A stretch of DNA of 50,723 nucleotides, taken from NCBI RefSeq assembly GCF_009720745.1, contig NZ_WNKX01000031.1:1-50723 (forward strand), in the 5' to 3' direction. The position numbers and the translations under genes are program-made. This DNA comes from Massilia eburnea (GTDB taxonomy: Bacteria > Pseudomonadota > Gammaproteobacteria > Burkholderiales > Burkholderiaceae_D). A model generated the notes under the pieces. The model made no database searches. It was not told the origin of the DNA and saw only the letters and a program-made list of their open reading frames with translations. How positions within the stretch are numbered: position 1 is the stretch's first letter; every line of letters starts with the position of its first letter. Of this stretch, positions 8,030-16,284 are shown piece by piece.

Positions 8030-8940
8030 ACGCGCCGCGTCATGAACGGGACCGTCCAACGCGACGGTTCCGGCAGCAGCCCGGTGGTCAGCGCACATCC
8101 CGCGAGGATCACCAGGCAGCTCCCCGCCATCTGCCACGTCAGCGACTCACCCAGGAACAGACACCCCCACAGCACGCCGAACGCCGGAATCATGAACAGC
8201 GCGCTCATCGCCTTGCTGGCGCCCAGCCGGGCAATCAAGCCAAAGAACAGCACATACGCAAAGGTCGTGCACAGCGCCGCCAGCGCCAGCACAGCGCCCC
8301 AGGCCTTGGCCGAAGGTGCCTCGGCAGGCCACAAGGCCAGCGCCGGACCGGCGAGCAGGATGGCCGCCACCACCTGGCTGCCTGTCGCCACCGCCAGCGG
8401 CGGCGCTTCCGACAGATAGCGCTTGCTGAAATTACCCGAGATCCCGTACAGCAGCGTCGCCACCAGGCAAGCCAGCGAAGCCAGCGCGGTGTTCAGTACA
8501 TCGTGCTGTGGCAGGAAATGCAACTTGCCCGCCACCAGCAGCACCACGCCGCCAAAGCCCAGCGCCAGCCCGGCCATGCGGCCCAGGGTCAGGCGATCGC
8601 CCAGCCAGATCGCGCCGAGCAGCGCCGCGAACAAGGGCGTGGTCGCGCTCAGGATGGAAGACAATCCCGCCGGGATCGTCAAGGCCGCGTAATTGAACAG
8701 CAGGAAAGGCAGCGCGGCATTGCTCACGCCGACGAAAGCGATGCCGCGCCAATGCCGGCGCAGCGCCGCCAGTTGTCCGCGCCAGAGCAGCAGCGGCAGC
8801 AACAGCAGCGCCGCCGCCACAGCACGCACACCGCCCATGGCCACCGCGCCGAACGCCGGCGCGCCAACGCGAATGAACAGGTAAGACGCGCCCCAGATCG
8901 CCGCCACCGACACCATTTTCCCCGCATCGCCGCGCCTCAT
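8026..8940 (-). CDS. EamA/DMT-family transporter
   Basis: A 304-residue membrane protein with ten hydrophobic segments in two repeated EamA halves: WGASYLFIRVGAPAFGAV near the start of the first and LYGISGNFSKRYLSE near the start of the second. It probably exports or imports a small metabolite across the inner membrane; the substrate is unknown. The frame is open far upstream, but homologous sequence begins at MRRGDAGKMVSVAAIWG, so the ATG at 8940 is used. That ATG overlaps the stop of a 56-codon GST-like mini-ORF (ATGA), suggesting translational coupling. Confidence 0.9.
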   Translation of the reverse strand: MRRGDAGKMVSVAAIWGASYLFIRVGAPAFGAVAMGGVRAVAAALLLLPLLLWRGQLAALRRHWRGIAFVGVSNAALPFLLFNYAALTIPAGLSSILSATTPLFAALLGAIWLGDRLTLGRMAGLALGFGGVVLLVAGKLHFLPQHDVLNTALASLACLVATLLYGISGNFSKRYLSEAPPLAVATGSQVVAAILLAGPALALWPAEAPSAKAWGAVLALAALCTTFAYVLFFGLIARLGASKAMSALFMIPAFGVLWGCLFLGESLTWQMAGSCLVILAGCALTTGLLPEPSRWTVPFMTRRV

Positions 8941-9107
8941 GGCAGCACCCCATCCAGTTCGGGGGCGGTCTGCGAGCTGCTCAGCCATTGGCCTGCCAGC
9001 GCCAGTGTCGCAGGCTGTGGGAGACGCCTGTAGGGCAAACCGTTCTCTTCCAGGATCATCAGCAATTGCTGACCCGGGGGCGTTGCAAGGTAGTAGTAGT
9101 CCAGCAT
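8937..9107 (-). CDS. 56-residue GST N-terminal-like mini-protein
   Basis: Read directly on the minus strand from the ATG at 9107: the protein starts MLDYYYLATPPGQQLLMILE and continues ENGLPYRRLPQ, ending PELDGVLP. The first 28 residues resemble the first strand and helix of glutathione S-transferases (consensus IDLYY.PTPNG.K..I.LEE.GLPY). It then diverges and stops before the cis-proline strand, so it cannot be a full GST domain. AAAGGG lies about 7 nt upstream and the stop overlaps the ATG of the EamA gene. It may be a decayed gene remnant retained as a coupled leader ORF, or a real small protein. Confidence 0.5.
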   Translation of the reverse strand: MLDYYYLATPPGQQLLMILEENGLPYRRLPQPATLALAGQWLSSSQTAPELDGVLP

Positions 9108-9184
9108 GGCAATCCCTTTCGATTTTCGTCAGGGATAGTTTGCTCCGCAGGGTGGCCCCACAAAAGATCCACGATGAGCAAATT

Positions 9185-11335
9185 TTATAGAGCCAGCGTT
9201 GACTGCCGGCCCGTGACGGCCAGACGCTTGCCCTCACCCAGCATGCGCTCGAAGTCCGCCGCGGGAATAGGCTGGCTGAACAGGTAGCCCTGCAACTGGT
9301 CGCAGCCGAGCTCGCGCAGGAAACTCATCTGCTCGATGGTTTCCACGCCCTCGGCCACAATCTCCTGCCTCAGCTGTTTGGCCATGGTCACGATGGCGCG
9401 CGCAATGGCGCAATCGTTTTCTTCGAACGGCAAACCGATGACAAAGGCGCGGTCGATCTTCAGGGTGCTGATCGGGAATTTCTTCAGGTAGGCCAGGCTG
9501 GAATAGCCAGTGCCGAAATCGTCCAGCGCCAGCGACAAGCCCATCGCCACCAGCTTGTTCATGATGGCGATCACATTATCGGCCCCGCGCACCAGCAGGC
9601 TTTCGGTCATTTCCAGCATCAGCTGCTCGGGCGGGACCTGGTGGCGCGCCATCACGTCGGCCACGCGCTGCGGCAACTGGTTGTCGAACTGGCGCGCCGA
9701 CAGGTTGACGGCAATCGGCGGCATCATCAGGTTGGCGTCGCGCCAGGCCGCGATCTGGCGGCAGGCTTCCTCCAGCACCCAATTGCCCAGGTCCAGGATC
9801 AGGCCCGTTTCTTCCGCCACCGGGATGAACACGCCCGGCGACACCAGCCCGCGCACCGGATGGCGCCAGCGCAGCAGCGCCTCGGCGCCGACCACGCGCC
9901 CGCTGCGCAGGCTTACCTTCGGCTGGTAGTACAGCAGCAGTTCCTTGTTGGCCAGCGCCTGGCGCAGTTCGCTTTCGATGCGCAAATGCTCCTTGGCGCG
10001 CTGGTTCATTTCTTCGCTGTAGAACAGCAGGGCCGGCGCCTGGCCCGGCATCACGCGCGACATCGCCGCTTCGGCGCCGCGCACAAGTTCCGATGCCTCC
10101 TGTGCGTCTTCCGGATAAACGCCAATGCCGACGTGGGCGCTGACCTGGAGGCTGTGCGTGCCTACCTGGATGGGCGCCTCCAAGGCTGCGATCAGTTTTT
10201 GCGCGACGATCGCGGCGTGCTCGCGCTTTTCAATCTGCGGCAGCGCAGCGGCGAACTTGCCGCCGTCCAGGCGCGCCAGGATATCCTCATCGCGCAAGAC
10301 CTGGCGCAACACGCGCCCCACTTCCACCAGCAGGGAGTTGCTGACCTCATGGCCCAGCGAATCGCTGATCGCGCTCAGGCGATTGATCTCGATAACCAGC
10401 AGCGCGCCGTGCTCCTGCTTGCGGCGCGCCTCGGTCATGGCCTGCCCCAGCAACTGCAGCAACAGGCCGAGATTCGGCAGGCCGGTCAAGGTGTCGTAAT
10501 TGGCCAGCCGCTGCATGCGCGCCTCGGCATCCTTGTGCACGCTGATGTCGGAGAACAGCGAAAAAGTGTGGCTGATCGCGCCGTCTTCGCCGCGCACGGC
10601 GCTGACGGTGACCGCCTGCGGGAACAGCTCACCATCCTTGCGCCGGCCCAGGATCTCCCCGCGCCAAGGCGGCGCGCCCGCCATGGCCGCCTTGACCCGC
10701 GCCGGGAAGTCTGCATCCGGCAGGCCGGAGCGCAGCAAATCCGGCGTCTTGCCCAGTGCTTCCGGCGCGGTGTAGCCGGTGATGCGCGTGAAGGCGCTGT
10801 TGAGCGATACGATGCGCTCCTGTCCATCGGTGATCAGCACCCCCTGGTCTCCTTCTTCGAGGATGCGCGCGTGCAGGCGGGTCTTCTCCTGCAGCGTCAA
10901 ACCCTCGACCAGCGGCGCCACCAGCACGCGCATGCCGTCCGGCTGGCCGGTCTCGTCGCGCAGCAGGGCAATGTCCAAGCGCACCCGTATCGTTTCACCG
11001 GACTTTTTGCGCCGGCGCACGTCGGCCACAGCATGACCGCCCATCTCCGCGATGTCGCCGTCTTCGTCATCTTCGGCATACAGGAACAGTACGTGCTGGC
11101 CCAGCGCTTCGGCTGCCGGATAGCCGAACAACTGCTCGGCGCCTTCATTCCACCCGGTGACGTAGCCCAAGTGATCGAGCATCAGCTGCGCAGCGACCGG
11201 CGTTGCCTGCGCCGCGGGCTGCATGCCCCACAGCGCAGCTTCCAGTTCTGCCAGCGTAGCCGCCTGTGCCTCGCCCTGCTGGCCGCGCGCCAGCTGGCTC
11301 AGGGCCAGGCAATGGGCAATGCGATCCTTATCCAT
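9185..11335 (-). CDS. PAS-PAS-GGDEF-EAL protein, likely c-di-GMP phosphodiesterase
   Basis: A 716-residue cytoplasmic signalling protein. Two PAS/PAC sensor regions occupy roughly residues 45-280, a GGDEF domain about 280-440 and an EAL domain about 450-710. The GGDEF signature is degenerate (RLDGGKF in place of RYGGDEF), so cyclase activity is unlikely; it may bind GTP as a regulator. The EAL domain keeps EALLRW, NLSARQF, EMTES, DDFGTGYSSL, KIDRAFV, EGVET and QGYLFS, so it is predicted to hydrolyse c-di-GMP. The ATG overlaps the end of the HDOD gene by 8 nt, suggesting one signalling unit. No membrane segment is seen. Confidence 0.9.
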   Translation of the reverse strand: MDKDRIAHCLALSQLARGQQGEAQAATLAELEAALWGMQPAAQATPVAAQLMLDHLGYVTGWNEGAEQLFGYPAAEALGQHVLFLYAEDDEDGDIAEMGGHAVADVRRRKKSGETIRVRLDIALLRDETGQPDGMRVLVAPLVEGLTLQEKTRLHARILEEGDQGVLITDGQERIVSLNSAFTRITGYTAPEALGKTPDLLRSGLPDADFPARVKAAMAGAPPWRGEILGRRKDGELFPQAVTVSAVRGEDGAISHTFSLFSDISVHKDAEARMQRLANYDTLTGLPNLGLLLQLLGQAMTEARRKQEHGALLVIEINRLSAISDSLGHEVSNSLLVEVGRVLRQVLRDEDILARLDGGKFAAALPQIEKREHAAIVAQKLIAALEAPIQVGTHSLQVSAHVGIGVYPEDAQEASELVRGAEAAMSRVMPGQAPALLFYSEEMNQRAKEHLRIESELRQALANKELLLYYQPKVSLRSGRVVGAEALLRWRHPVRGLVSPGVFIPVAEETGLILDLGNWVLEEACRQIAAWRDANLMMPPIAVNLSARQFDNQLPQRVADVMARHQVPPEQLMLEMTESLLVRGADNVIAIMNKLVAMGLSLALDDFGTGYSSLAYLKKFPISTLKIDRAFVIGLPFEENDCAIARAIVTMAKQLRQEIVAEGVETIEQMSFLRELGCDQLQGYLFSQPIPAADFERMLGEGKRLAVTGRQSTLAL

Positions 11336-12278
11336 GGCCGCTCATTTCGCTGGTCATCTCCAGCATCCACAAGTTCGCCGCCACCACCATGCGGTTGAAC
11401 TCCAGCGCCGGCAGCTGCAAAGCCTCCAGGCCCATGGCCACGGCCACCAGGTCGCTGTGCTCCGCTGCTTCCACCAATGCCAGCAGCTCACCCAGTTCGC
11501 CCGACTTGGCCAAAAGTGCGCGCTGTGTCGCATCGCCCAGGTTCAATGGCGCCAGCAGCTCGCCAAGCGGGACGCCGAACAGCACACCCAAAAGCGAAAA
11601 CATGCCGGCCATGAAGGCCTGCTCTTGTACCTGCTTGCCCAGCCCCGTTTCCCGCGCCAGCAGTTCCATGGTGCGCGCCCGCACCGCCACGCGCGCCAGC
11701 AGCATGGGCGAACGCACGTCGTCGCTGCGGGCGGCGAACAGCATCAGGTTCAGCCAGCGCCGCAATTGCTGGCGGCCCAGGATCAGGATCGCCTGGCTGA
11801 AGCTCGTCACCTTGCGGCCCGCGCCCATGGCCAGCGAATTCACAAGCTTGAGCAGTTGGTAGGACAGCGTCGGGTCGCGCCGCAGGATGTCTTCGATTTC
11901 GTGGGTGGCGGCGTCGTTGACCACCAGCTGCACCAGTTGCAGCGCCGTCGCGCGCGACGCTGCCTGCGCGACGCTGGACCTGGCTGGCGCGCGCAGCGGC
12001 CAGTCGCCTTCCACCCACAGGGCCTCTGGCTGCAGCGCCAGTTCGGTATCGCTGCGCTGCAAAGCCGCCACTTGCATGCGCTGGAAGCCAAGTTCGGCCA
12101 GTCCCGCCGCCAATTGCCCATCCAGCTGCTGCCGGTAAAAGCACGGCAGCTTGACGGCCAGTTCGCGCAATTCCACAGGCAAGGCCGGCTCCCCGCTGCC
12201 GCAAAACAGCAAGCCGCCCGGTTTTCCCTGGCGGTTGGCCAAAAGCTTCAGGAACACAGGAGTTGCAAGCTCGGACAT
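11328..12278 (-). CDS. HDOD-domain signalling protein
   Basis: A 316-residue protein. The C-terminal two thirds is an HDOD domain: the helix around EIEDILRRDPTLSYQLLKLVNS and then SFSQAILILGRQQLRRWLNLML, the usual core. HDOD proteins lack the catalytic HD residues and act as regulators in c-di-GMP, stress and motility circuits. The N-terminal ~100 residues resemble the reduced EAL-like half of YuxH/CdgJ-type proteins but carry no EAL motif. ATG at 12278 is preferred (GAGAG 9 nt upstream); an in-frame GTG at 12284 is possible. It precedes and overlaps the PAS-GGDEF-EAL gene. Confidence 0.85.
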   Translation of the reverse strand: MSELATPVFLKLLANRQGKPGGLLFCGSGEPALPVELRELAVKLPCFYRQQLDGQLAAGLAELGFQRMQVAALQRSDTELALQPEALWVEGDWPLRAPARSSVAQAASRATALQLVQLVVNDAATHEIEDILRRDPTLSYQLLKLVNSLAMGAGRKVTSFSQAILILGRQQLRRWLNLMLFAARSDDVRSPMLLARVAVRARTMELLARETGLGKQVQEQAFMAGMFSLLGVLFGVPLGELLAPLNLGDATQRALLAKSGELGELLALVEAAEHSDLVAVAMGLEALQLPALEFNRMVVAANLWMLEMTSEMSGHG

Positions 12279-12363
12279 GCGCACTGGCTCTCAATGAAAC
12301 AAATCTTATGGTACTCCGAAACAGTTGGCTGGCGTCAACACGAATGCCGCCGCATCGACGCGC

Positions 12364-13296
12364 TTATTGATCGTGCGCAACAGTAGGCAGGTGGTGGCAA
12401 AGCCGGTCGAACATGCCGGGTTCGGACATGCGCTGCCGCCACCAGCGCAAGGCCGCACCGGACTCGCCGCTGCGCCAGGCCAGGTAGAAGGTTTCGTCCG
12501 GTTTCGGCTCCTCGACCTCCTTTTCCACCAGCAGGCCGGCGGCGATGGCTTCGCGCGCGCAGCGCTCGGGCAGGAAGCCGAATCCCAGCCCCGCGCGCTG
12601 GCAGTCGAATTTGGCCTGCATGGTTGGCACGGTCAGCGTGTCCTGCCCCAGCACCAGGCCCACCGTGCGCGGCGCCAGCAGGCGCGAAGAATCGGCAGTG
12701 GCGATGGCGCGGTGCAGCTGCAGTTCGTTGCGCCCCAGGCGGCCCCGGACCTGCGCCAGCGGATGCTGCGGCGCGACCGCAAACACCCATTTCAACTGGC
12801 CGATCGGCTGCGACACGTAGCCGCCGCCCGCCGGTCCGTCGCCCGGCGCGCCGACCACGATGTCCACGCGCCGCTCCAGCAAGGCTTCCCAACTGCCGCC
12901 CAGTGTTTCCTGCGCCAGCCGCAGGCGCGTCTGCTGCGTCACCTCATAGAAGGCACGCACGTCGTCCATCAGCACGCCGGCGCCGAACATGGAATCCAGG
13001 CCGACGGTCAGTTCCGTCTCCCAGCCGGACGCCACGCGCCGCACGCGCTGCTCCAGGTCGCCCGCCGCCTTGAGCAGGTAGCGCCCTTCCTTCAGCAGCT
13101 CGCGCCCGGCCGGGGTCAGCTCGACCCGCGGGCCGATACGTTCGAACACCTGCACGCCCAGCTCCTCTTCCAGCTTGCCGACCGTGTAGGAAATTGTCGA
13201 TGGCACGCGGAACAATTCACGCGCAGCGGATGCGAACGAGCCGCCGCGGTCGATGGCATCCACGATCTGCAGGGCTTCCAGGCTTAATCTGAGCAT
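12364..13296 (-). CDS. LysR-family transcriptional regulator
   Basis: A 310-residue LysR regulator. The N-terminal winged helix-turn-helix is clear (SFASAARELFRVPSTISYTVGKLEEEL, residues about 20-45), followed by a linker helix and a periplasmic-binding-protein-like effector domain. Homology starts at MLRLSLEALQ, so the ATG at 13296 is used although no good ribosome site is seen. A TTG at 13323 would add nine residues but would read through the operator-like palindrome. Divergent from the pirin gene, the usual arrangement when a LysR protein controls its neighbour and itself. Confidence 0.9.
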   Translation of the reverse strand: MLRLSLEALQIVDAIDRGGSFASAARELFRVPSTISYTVGKLEEELGVQVFERIGPRVELTPAGRELLKEGRYLLKAAGDLEQRVRRVASGWETELTVGLDSMFGAGVLMDDVRAFYEVTQQTRLRLAQETLGGSWEALLERRVDIVVGAPGDGPAGGGYVSQPIGQLKWVFAVAPQHPLAQVRGRLGRNELQLHRAIATADSSRLLAPRTVGLVLGQDTLTVPTMQAKFDCQRAGLGFGFLPERCAREAIAAGLLVEKEVEEPKPDETFYLAWRSGESGAALRWWRQRMSEPGMFDRLCHHLPTVAHDQ

Positions 13297-13311
13297 TCGA
13301 AATTTTCGATC
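13296..13311. promoter_or_regulatory. Operator-like palindrome at LysR start
   Basis: TCGAAATTTTCGA (13297-13309) is a perfect 13-nt palindrome around a central T, extended to GATCGAAAATTTCGAA on the minus strand. It abuts the LysR start codon, a place where binding would block its own expression. A near copy lies at 13373-13386. Confidence 0.5.
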
Positions 13312-13332
13312 ATATGAAGGCAAATTATTCGC

Positions 13333-13361
13333 TTTTTAACATCATAAAGCGGGCCTATACT
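13333..13361 (+). promoter_or_regulatory. Probable pirin promoter
   Basis: TATACT at 13356-13361 is a good -10 hexamer. The -35 is weak: T-rich sequence around 13333-13340 ending in TTTAAC, consistent with an activator-dependent promoter. Transcription would start near 13368, just before the second operator-like site. Confidence 0.4.
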
Positions 13362-13372
13362 GTGAAACATCT

Positions 13373-13386
13373 GATCGAAATTATCG
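13373..13386. promoter_or_regulatory. Second operator-like site upstream of pirin
   Basis: GATCGAAATTATCG matches the palindrome at 13296-13311 (GATCGAAAATTTCG on its minus strand) at most positions. It lies between the -10 box and the ribosome site AAGGAG (13390-13395) of the pirin gene. Confidence 0.45.
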
Positions 13387-13401
13387 CACAAGGAGATAAA
13401 C

Positions 13402-14100
13402 ATGTTACAAGTTCGCAAATCTGAAGAACGTGGTGTTGCCAATTTTGGCTGGCTGGATTCCCGTCATAGCTTCTCCTTTGGTCACTACTACGATCCGAAA
13501 CACGTTGGTTTCGGCCCGCTGCTGGTGATTAACGAAGACAAGGTGGCGCCAGGCCAGGGCTTCGGCACCCACGGTCACCGCGATATGGAAATCATCTCCT
13601 ACGTGTTGAGCGGGGAACTGGAGCACAAGGACAGCATGGGTAACGGCTCGGTGCTGAAGTATGGCGACGTGCAGCGCATGACGGCAGGTACCGGCGTGCG
13701 GCACTCGGAATACAATCACTCGAACCGCGAGGGGGTGCATTTCCTGCAGATCTGGATCCAGCCTTCGCAGGGCGGGATCGAGCCTGGGTATGAGGAGAAG
13801 CATTTCACGCCCGAGAGCAAAACCGGCGCCTTGCGGCTGGTCGCGTCTCCGGACGGGCGGGATGGGTCGGTGCTGGTGCACCAGGATGCCTTCATCTATG
13901 CCTCCATCCTGAATGGCGGCGGCGATGTGGTGCATACGCTGGCAGAAGGCCGCCAGGCTTATGTCCACGTCATCCGCGGCGCGCTGACTGTCAACGGCAC
14001 CGCCTTGAAAGGTGGTGATGCTGCCAAGATTACCGGCGAGACGACGGTGACCTTGTCCGGCGCGGAGGAAGTTGAAGTCCTGCTCTTCGACTTGCCTTAA
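13402..14100 (+). CDS. Pirin family protein (YhaK-like)
   Basis: A 232-residue bicupin of the pirin family. The N-terminal cupin has the signature SRHSFSFGHYYDP and the metal-binding GTHGHRDMEIISYVLSG with a later Glu/His set (RHSEYNHS). Bacterial relatives such as YhaK and YhhW include quercetin 2,3-dioxygenases and redox-responsive proteins, so the physiological substrate is open. AAGGAG lies 6 nt before the ATG. It is divergent from a LysR gene with operator-like repeats between, so control by that regulator is the simplest inference. A palindromic repeat follows immediately after the stop codon. Confidence 0.9.
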   Translation: MLQVRKSEERGVANFGWLDSRHSFSFGHYYDPKHVGFGPLLVINEDKVAPGQGFGTHGHRDMEIISYVLSGELEHKDSMGNGSVLKYGDVQRMTAGTGVRHSEYNHSNREGVHFLQIWIQPSQGGIEPGYEEKHFTPESKTGALRLVASPDGRDGSVLVHQDAFIYASILNGGGDVVHTLAEGRQAYVHVIRGALTVNGTALKGGDAAKITGETTVTLSGAEEVEVLLFDLP

Positions 14101-14238
14101 ACCCGGCAAACCTGGGTCTGACCCAAGGGTCAGACCCTGTCTGCTCACCTGCCAGCATCCGCTAAAACCGCCGTCCTGGAGACCGTAGGGGGGCAGACGG
14201 GACGGCCATCCGGCTTGGGGCTGACCCCTCTTCCGGGT
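14101..14238. repeat. Dispersed palindromic repeat, copy at 14.1 kb
   Basis: Starts directly after the pirin stop codon with ACCCGGCAAACC, then a perfect inverted repeat at 14114-14137 with arms GGGTCTGACCC and GGGTCAGACCC around AA. This first ~38 nt equals the reverse complement of the right end of the 39.8 kb copy with one difference. About 80 nt of other sequence follows, then GGGGCTGACCCC and CCGGGT, a weak inverse of the left end. Confidence 0.7.
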
Positions 14239-14250
14239 TTTTGTTATGAT
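14221..14250 (+). promoter_or_regulatory. Possible ribA promoter
   Basis: TATGAT at 14245-14250 is a good -10; CTGACC at 14221-14226 is 18 nt upstream and would serve as -35. That -35 lies within the repeat's GGGGCTGACCCC, so the repeat may supply part of the promoter. Not distinguishable by eye from chance. Confidence 0.35.
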
Positions 14251-14286
14251 TGCAGGGTTCCACAATACAAAGATCGAAAGAGCAAC

Positions 14287-14940
14287 ATGCAGCCCGCAGC
14301 AGAACAACCGGTAAAAGAAGAACTGGACTACGTGACCTCATGCGCCTTGCCGACGCCATGGGCCCAGTTCACGCTGCATGCTTTCGTCGAACATGCCACC
14401 GGCAAAGAGCACCTGGCGATGGTGCTGGGCGATATCGGCAACGGCGAGCCAGTGCTGGCGCGCGTCCACTCCGAATGCCTGACCGGCGACGTGCTGTTCT
14501 CCCAGCGCTGCGACTGCGGCGCCCAGCTTGAAGGCGCGCTGAAGCGCATCGCCGAAGAAGGCCGCGGCGTGCTGCTCTACCTGCGCCAGGAAGGCCGCGG
14601 CATTGGCCTGATCAACAAGATGCGCGCCTACCGCCTGCAAGAGCAAGGCGCCGACACCGTGCAAGCCAACGAACAGCTGGGCTTCAAGCCAGACCAGCGC
14701 AACTACGGCCTGGTGGAACCGATGCTGAAGCAGTTCGGCGTGAAGAGCCTGAAGCTGATGACCAACAACCCGCGCAAGATCGCTGCCATGGGCGCCCTCG
14801 GCGTCGAAGTGGCGGAACGGGTGCCGCTGCTGGTCAACCGCAACGCCTTCAACCAGCACTACCTGAATACCAAGGCGCTAAAATTGGGGCATATGATGAC
14901 CCCGGTGACGCCGCCGGCCGCCGAAGACGGCTCGCTGTAA
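14287..14940 (+). CDS. ribA: GTP cyclohydrolase II
   Basis: A 217-residue enzyme that opens the imidazole ring of GTP with loss of formate and pyrophosphate, the first step of riboflavin synthesis. The zinc site is visible as Cys64 in HSECLTGD and Cys75/Cys77 in SQRCDCGAQ. The GTP-binding YLRQEGRGIGL block and LMTNNPRK near the C-terminus are typical. It is a stand-alone RibA, without a fused RibB half. ATG at 14287 fits the family start; earlier in-frame ATG at 14215 lies in the repeat and adds unrelated residues. Confidence 0.95.
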   Translation: MQPAAEQPVKEELDYVTSCALPTPWAQFTLHAFVEHATGKEHLAMVLGDIGNGEPVLARVHSECLTGDVLFSQRCDCGAQLEGALKRIAEEGRGVLLYLRQEGRGIGLINKMRAYRLQEQGADTVQANEQLGFKPDQRNYGLVEPMLKQFGVKSLKLMTNNPRKIAAMGALGVEVAERVPLLVNRNAFNQHYLNTKALKLGHMMTPVTPPAAEDGSL

Positions 14941-14973
14941 CCGGGCCCCGCCCCACGTCGAAGATAGGATTAG

Positions 14974-16284
14974 ATGAAATTCTCTAAACTGGCATTCATA
15001 CTGACTTTGACCTGGGGCTGCGCAGCAGCCAATGCGCAGCAAGTCCCCCCTCCCGATGCCGTCGCACTGCCCACGCCTTCGAGCACCGCGCAAAAACTCT
15101 ATTCCGCCGCCAAGGCCGACCTGTTGCAGGTACGGTCGCTGCTCAAGACCGGCCGCACCCAATCCTCGGTGGGTTCCGGCTTCCTGGTCGGCACCTCCAA
15201 CCTGGTGCTGACCAACTACCACGTCGTCTCGCAATTCGCGCTTGACCCGGACACCTACACCGGCGAGTGGGTTGATACCGCCGGCCAGCGCGGCAGCATC
15301 GAGCTGCTGGCGGTGGACGTGCTGCACGACCTGGCCGTCGTCCGCGTCAACCGTTACGGCACCGGCTACTTCAAGCTGGGCGACAAGCCTGTCACGCTGA
15401 CCCAGGGCCAGTACCTGTACTCGATGGGCAACCCGCTCGACCTGGGCTTCGCGATTTCGGAAGGTTCGTTCAACGGCGTGATCGCGCGCAGCTTCTACGA
15501 GCAGCTGATGTTCACCGGCCCGATCAACGCCGGCATGAGCGGCGGCCCAAGCGTGACCGTGGATGGCGCCGTGGCGGGCATCAACGTTTCCAAGCGCCTC
15601 GATGGCGAACTGGTGTCCTTCCTGGTGCCGGCACGCTATGCGCAGGAACTGCTGAAAAAAGTCGAGCCGGACGCCAAGCCGCCGAAGGATTTCACCGCCA
15701 TCGTCGCCCAGCAGTTGCTGGTGCACCAGAAGGCCATGATCGACCAGCTGCTGGCCAAGCCCCTGACCGCCAAGGCCATGGGGCCCTATTCGGTGCCGGT
15801 GCGCGAATCGGAGCAGATGCGCTGCTGGGGGCGTTCCAACGACCGCGATTCCTTCTCGGTGGAAGTGACCAACTGCCAGATGGAGTCCTCGCTGTTCGTC
15901 TCCGGCTCGCTGCAGACTGGCCAGGTGCAGATCCAGCACCAGTTCATGAAGAGCACCGGCCTCGATGCAGTGCGTTTTGCCGTCCTCTCGAGCAACTCGT
16001 TCAAGAACGAGGACTTCGGCAACTACAAGGACAAGCGCCTGACCGGCCCTAGCTGCACCGAACAATTCGTCAAGAACGGCAACCTGCCGATGCGCGCCGT
16101 GATGTGCGTGCGCGCCTACCGCAAATTCGACGGACTGTACGACTTCGCCCTGCTCACCTCCAGCACCGACGATGGCAAGATGAACCTGCAAAGCCGCCTC
16201 GACGCACGCGGCGTTTCGTATGAGAACGGCCTGCGGGCCTCCCGCGCCTTCCTCGAATCGCTGTCGCGCGGGGGCAAGAAATGA
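14974..16284 (+). CDS. Exported trypsin-like serine protease
   Basis: A 436-residue protein with a signal peptide (hydrophobic residues about 7-20, cleavage near ANAQ). A chymotrypsin-fold domain carries a complete triad: His83 in LTNYHVV, Asp119 in LHDLAVVRV and Ser189 in AGMSGGPSV. It is related to DegP/HtrA proteases but no PDZ domain is seen; instead about 230 residues follow, including a Cys-containing region (MRCWGRSN, TNCQME, GPSCTEQF, VMCVRAY) that I do not recognise. Its stop overlaps the start of a membrane FHA gene by 4 nt, so the two are probably made together. Predicted periplasmic. Confidence 0.85.
   Translation: MKFSKLAFILTLTWGCAAANAQQVPPPDAVALPTPSSTAQKLYSAAKADLLQVRSLLKTGRTQSSVGSGFLVGTSNLVLTNYHVVSQFALDPDTYTGEWVDTAGQRGSIELLAVDVLHDLAVVRVNRYGTGYFKLGDKPVTLTQGQYLYSMGNPLDLGFAISEGSFNGVIARSFYEQLMFTGPINAGMSGGPSVTVDGAVAGINVSKRLDGELVSFLVPARYAQELLKKVEPDAKPPKDFTAIVAQQLLVHQKAMIDQLLAKPLTAKAMGPYSVPVRESEQMRCWGRSNDRDSFSVEVTNCQMESSLFVSGSLQTGQVQIQHQFMKSTGLDAVRFAVLSSNSFKNEDFGNYKDKRLTGPSCTEQFVKNGNLPMRAVMCVRAYRKFDGLYDFALLTSSTDDGKMNLQSRLDARGVSYENGLRASRAFLESLSRGGKK

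Noticed and set aside
10240..10330. Active diguanylate cyclase in the PAS-GGDEF-EAL protein
   Set aside because: The signature is RLDGGKF; the acidic residues that bind metal and GTP in GGDEF are missing.
13297..13323. TTG at 13323 as start of the LysR gene
   Set aside because: It would translate through the operator-like palindrome and adds nine residues before the conserved LysR start.
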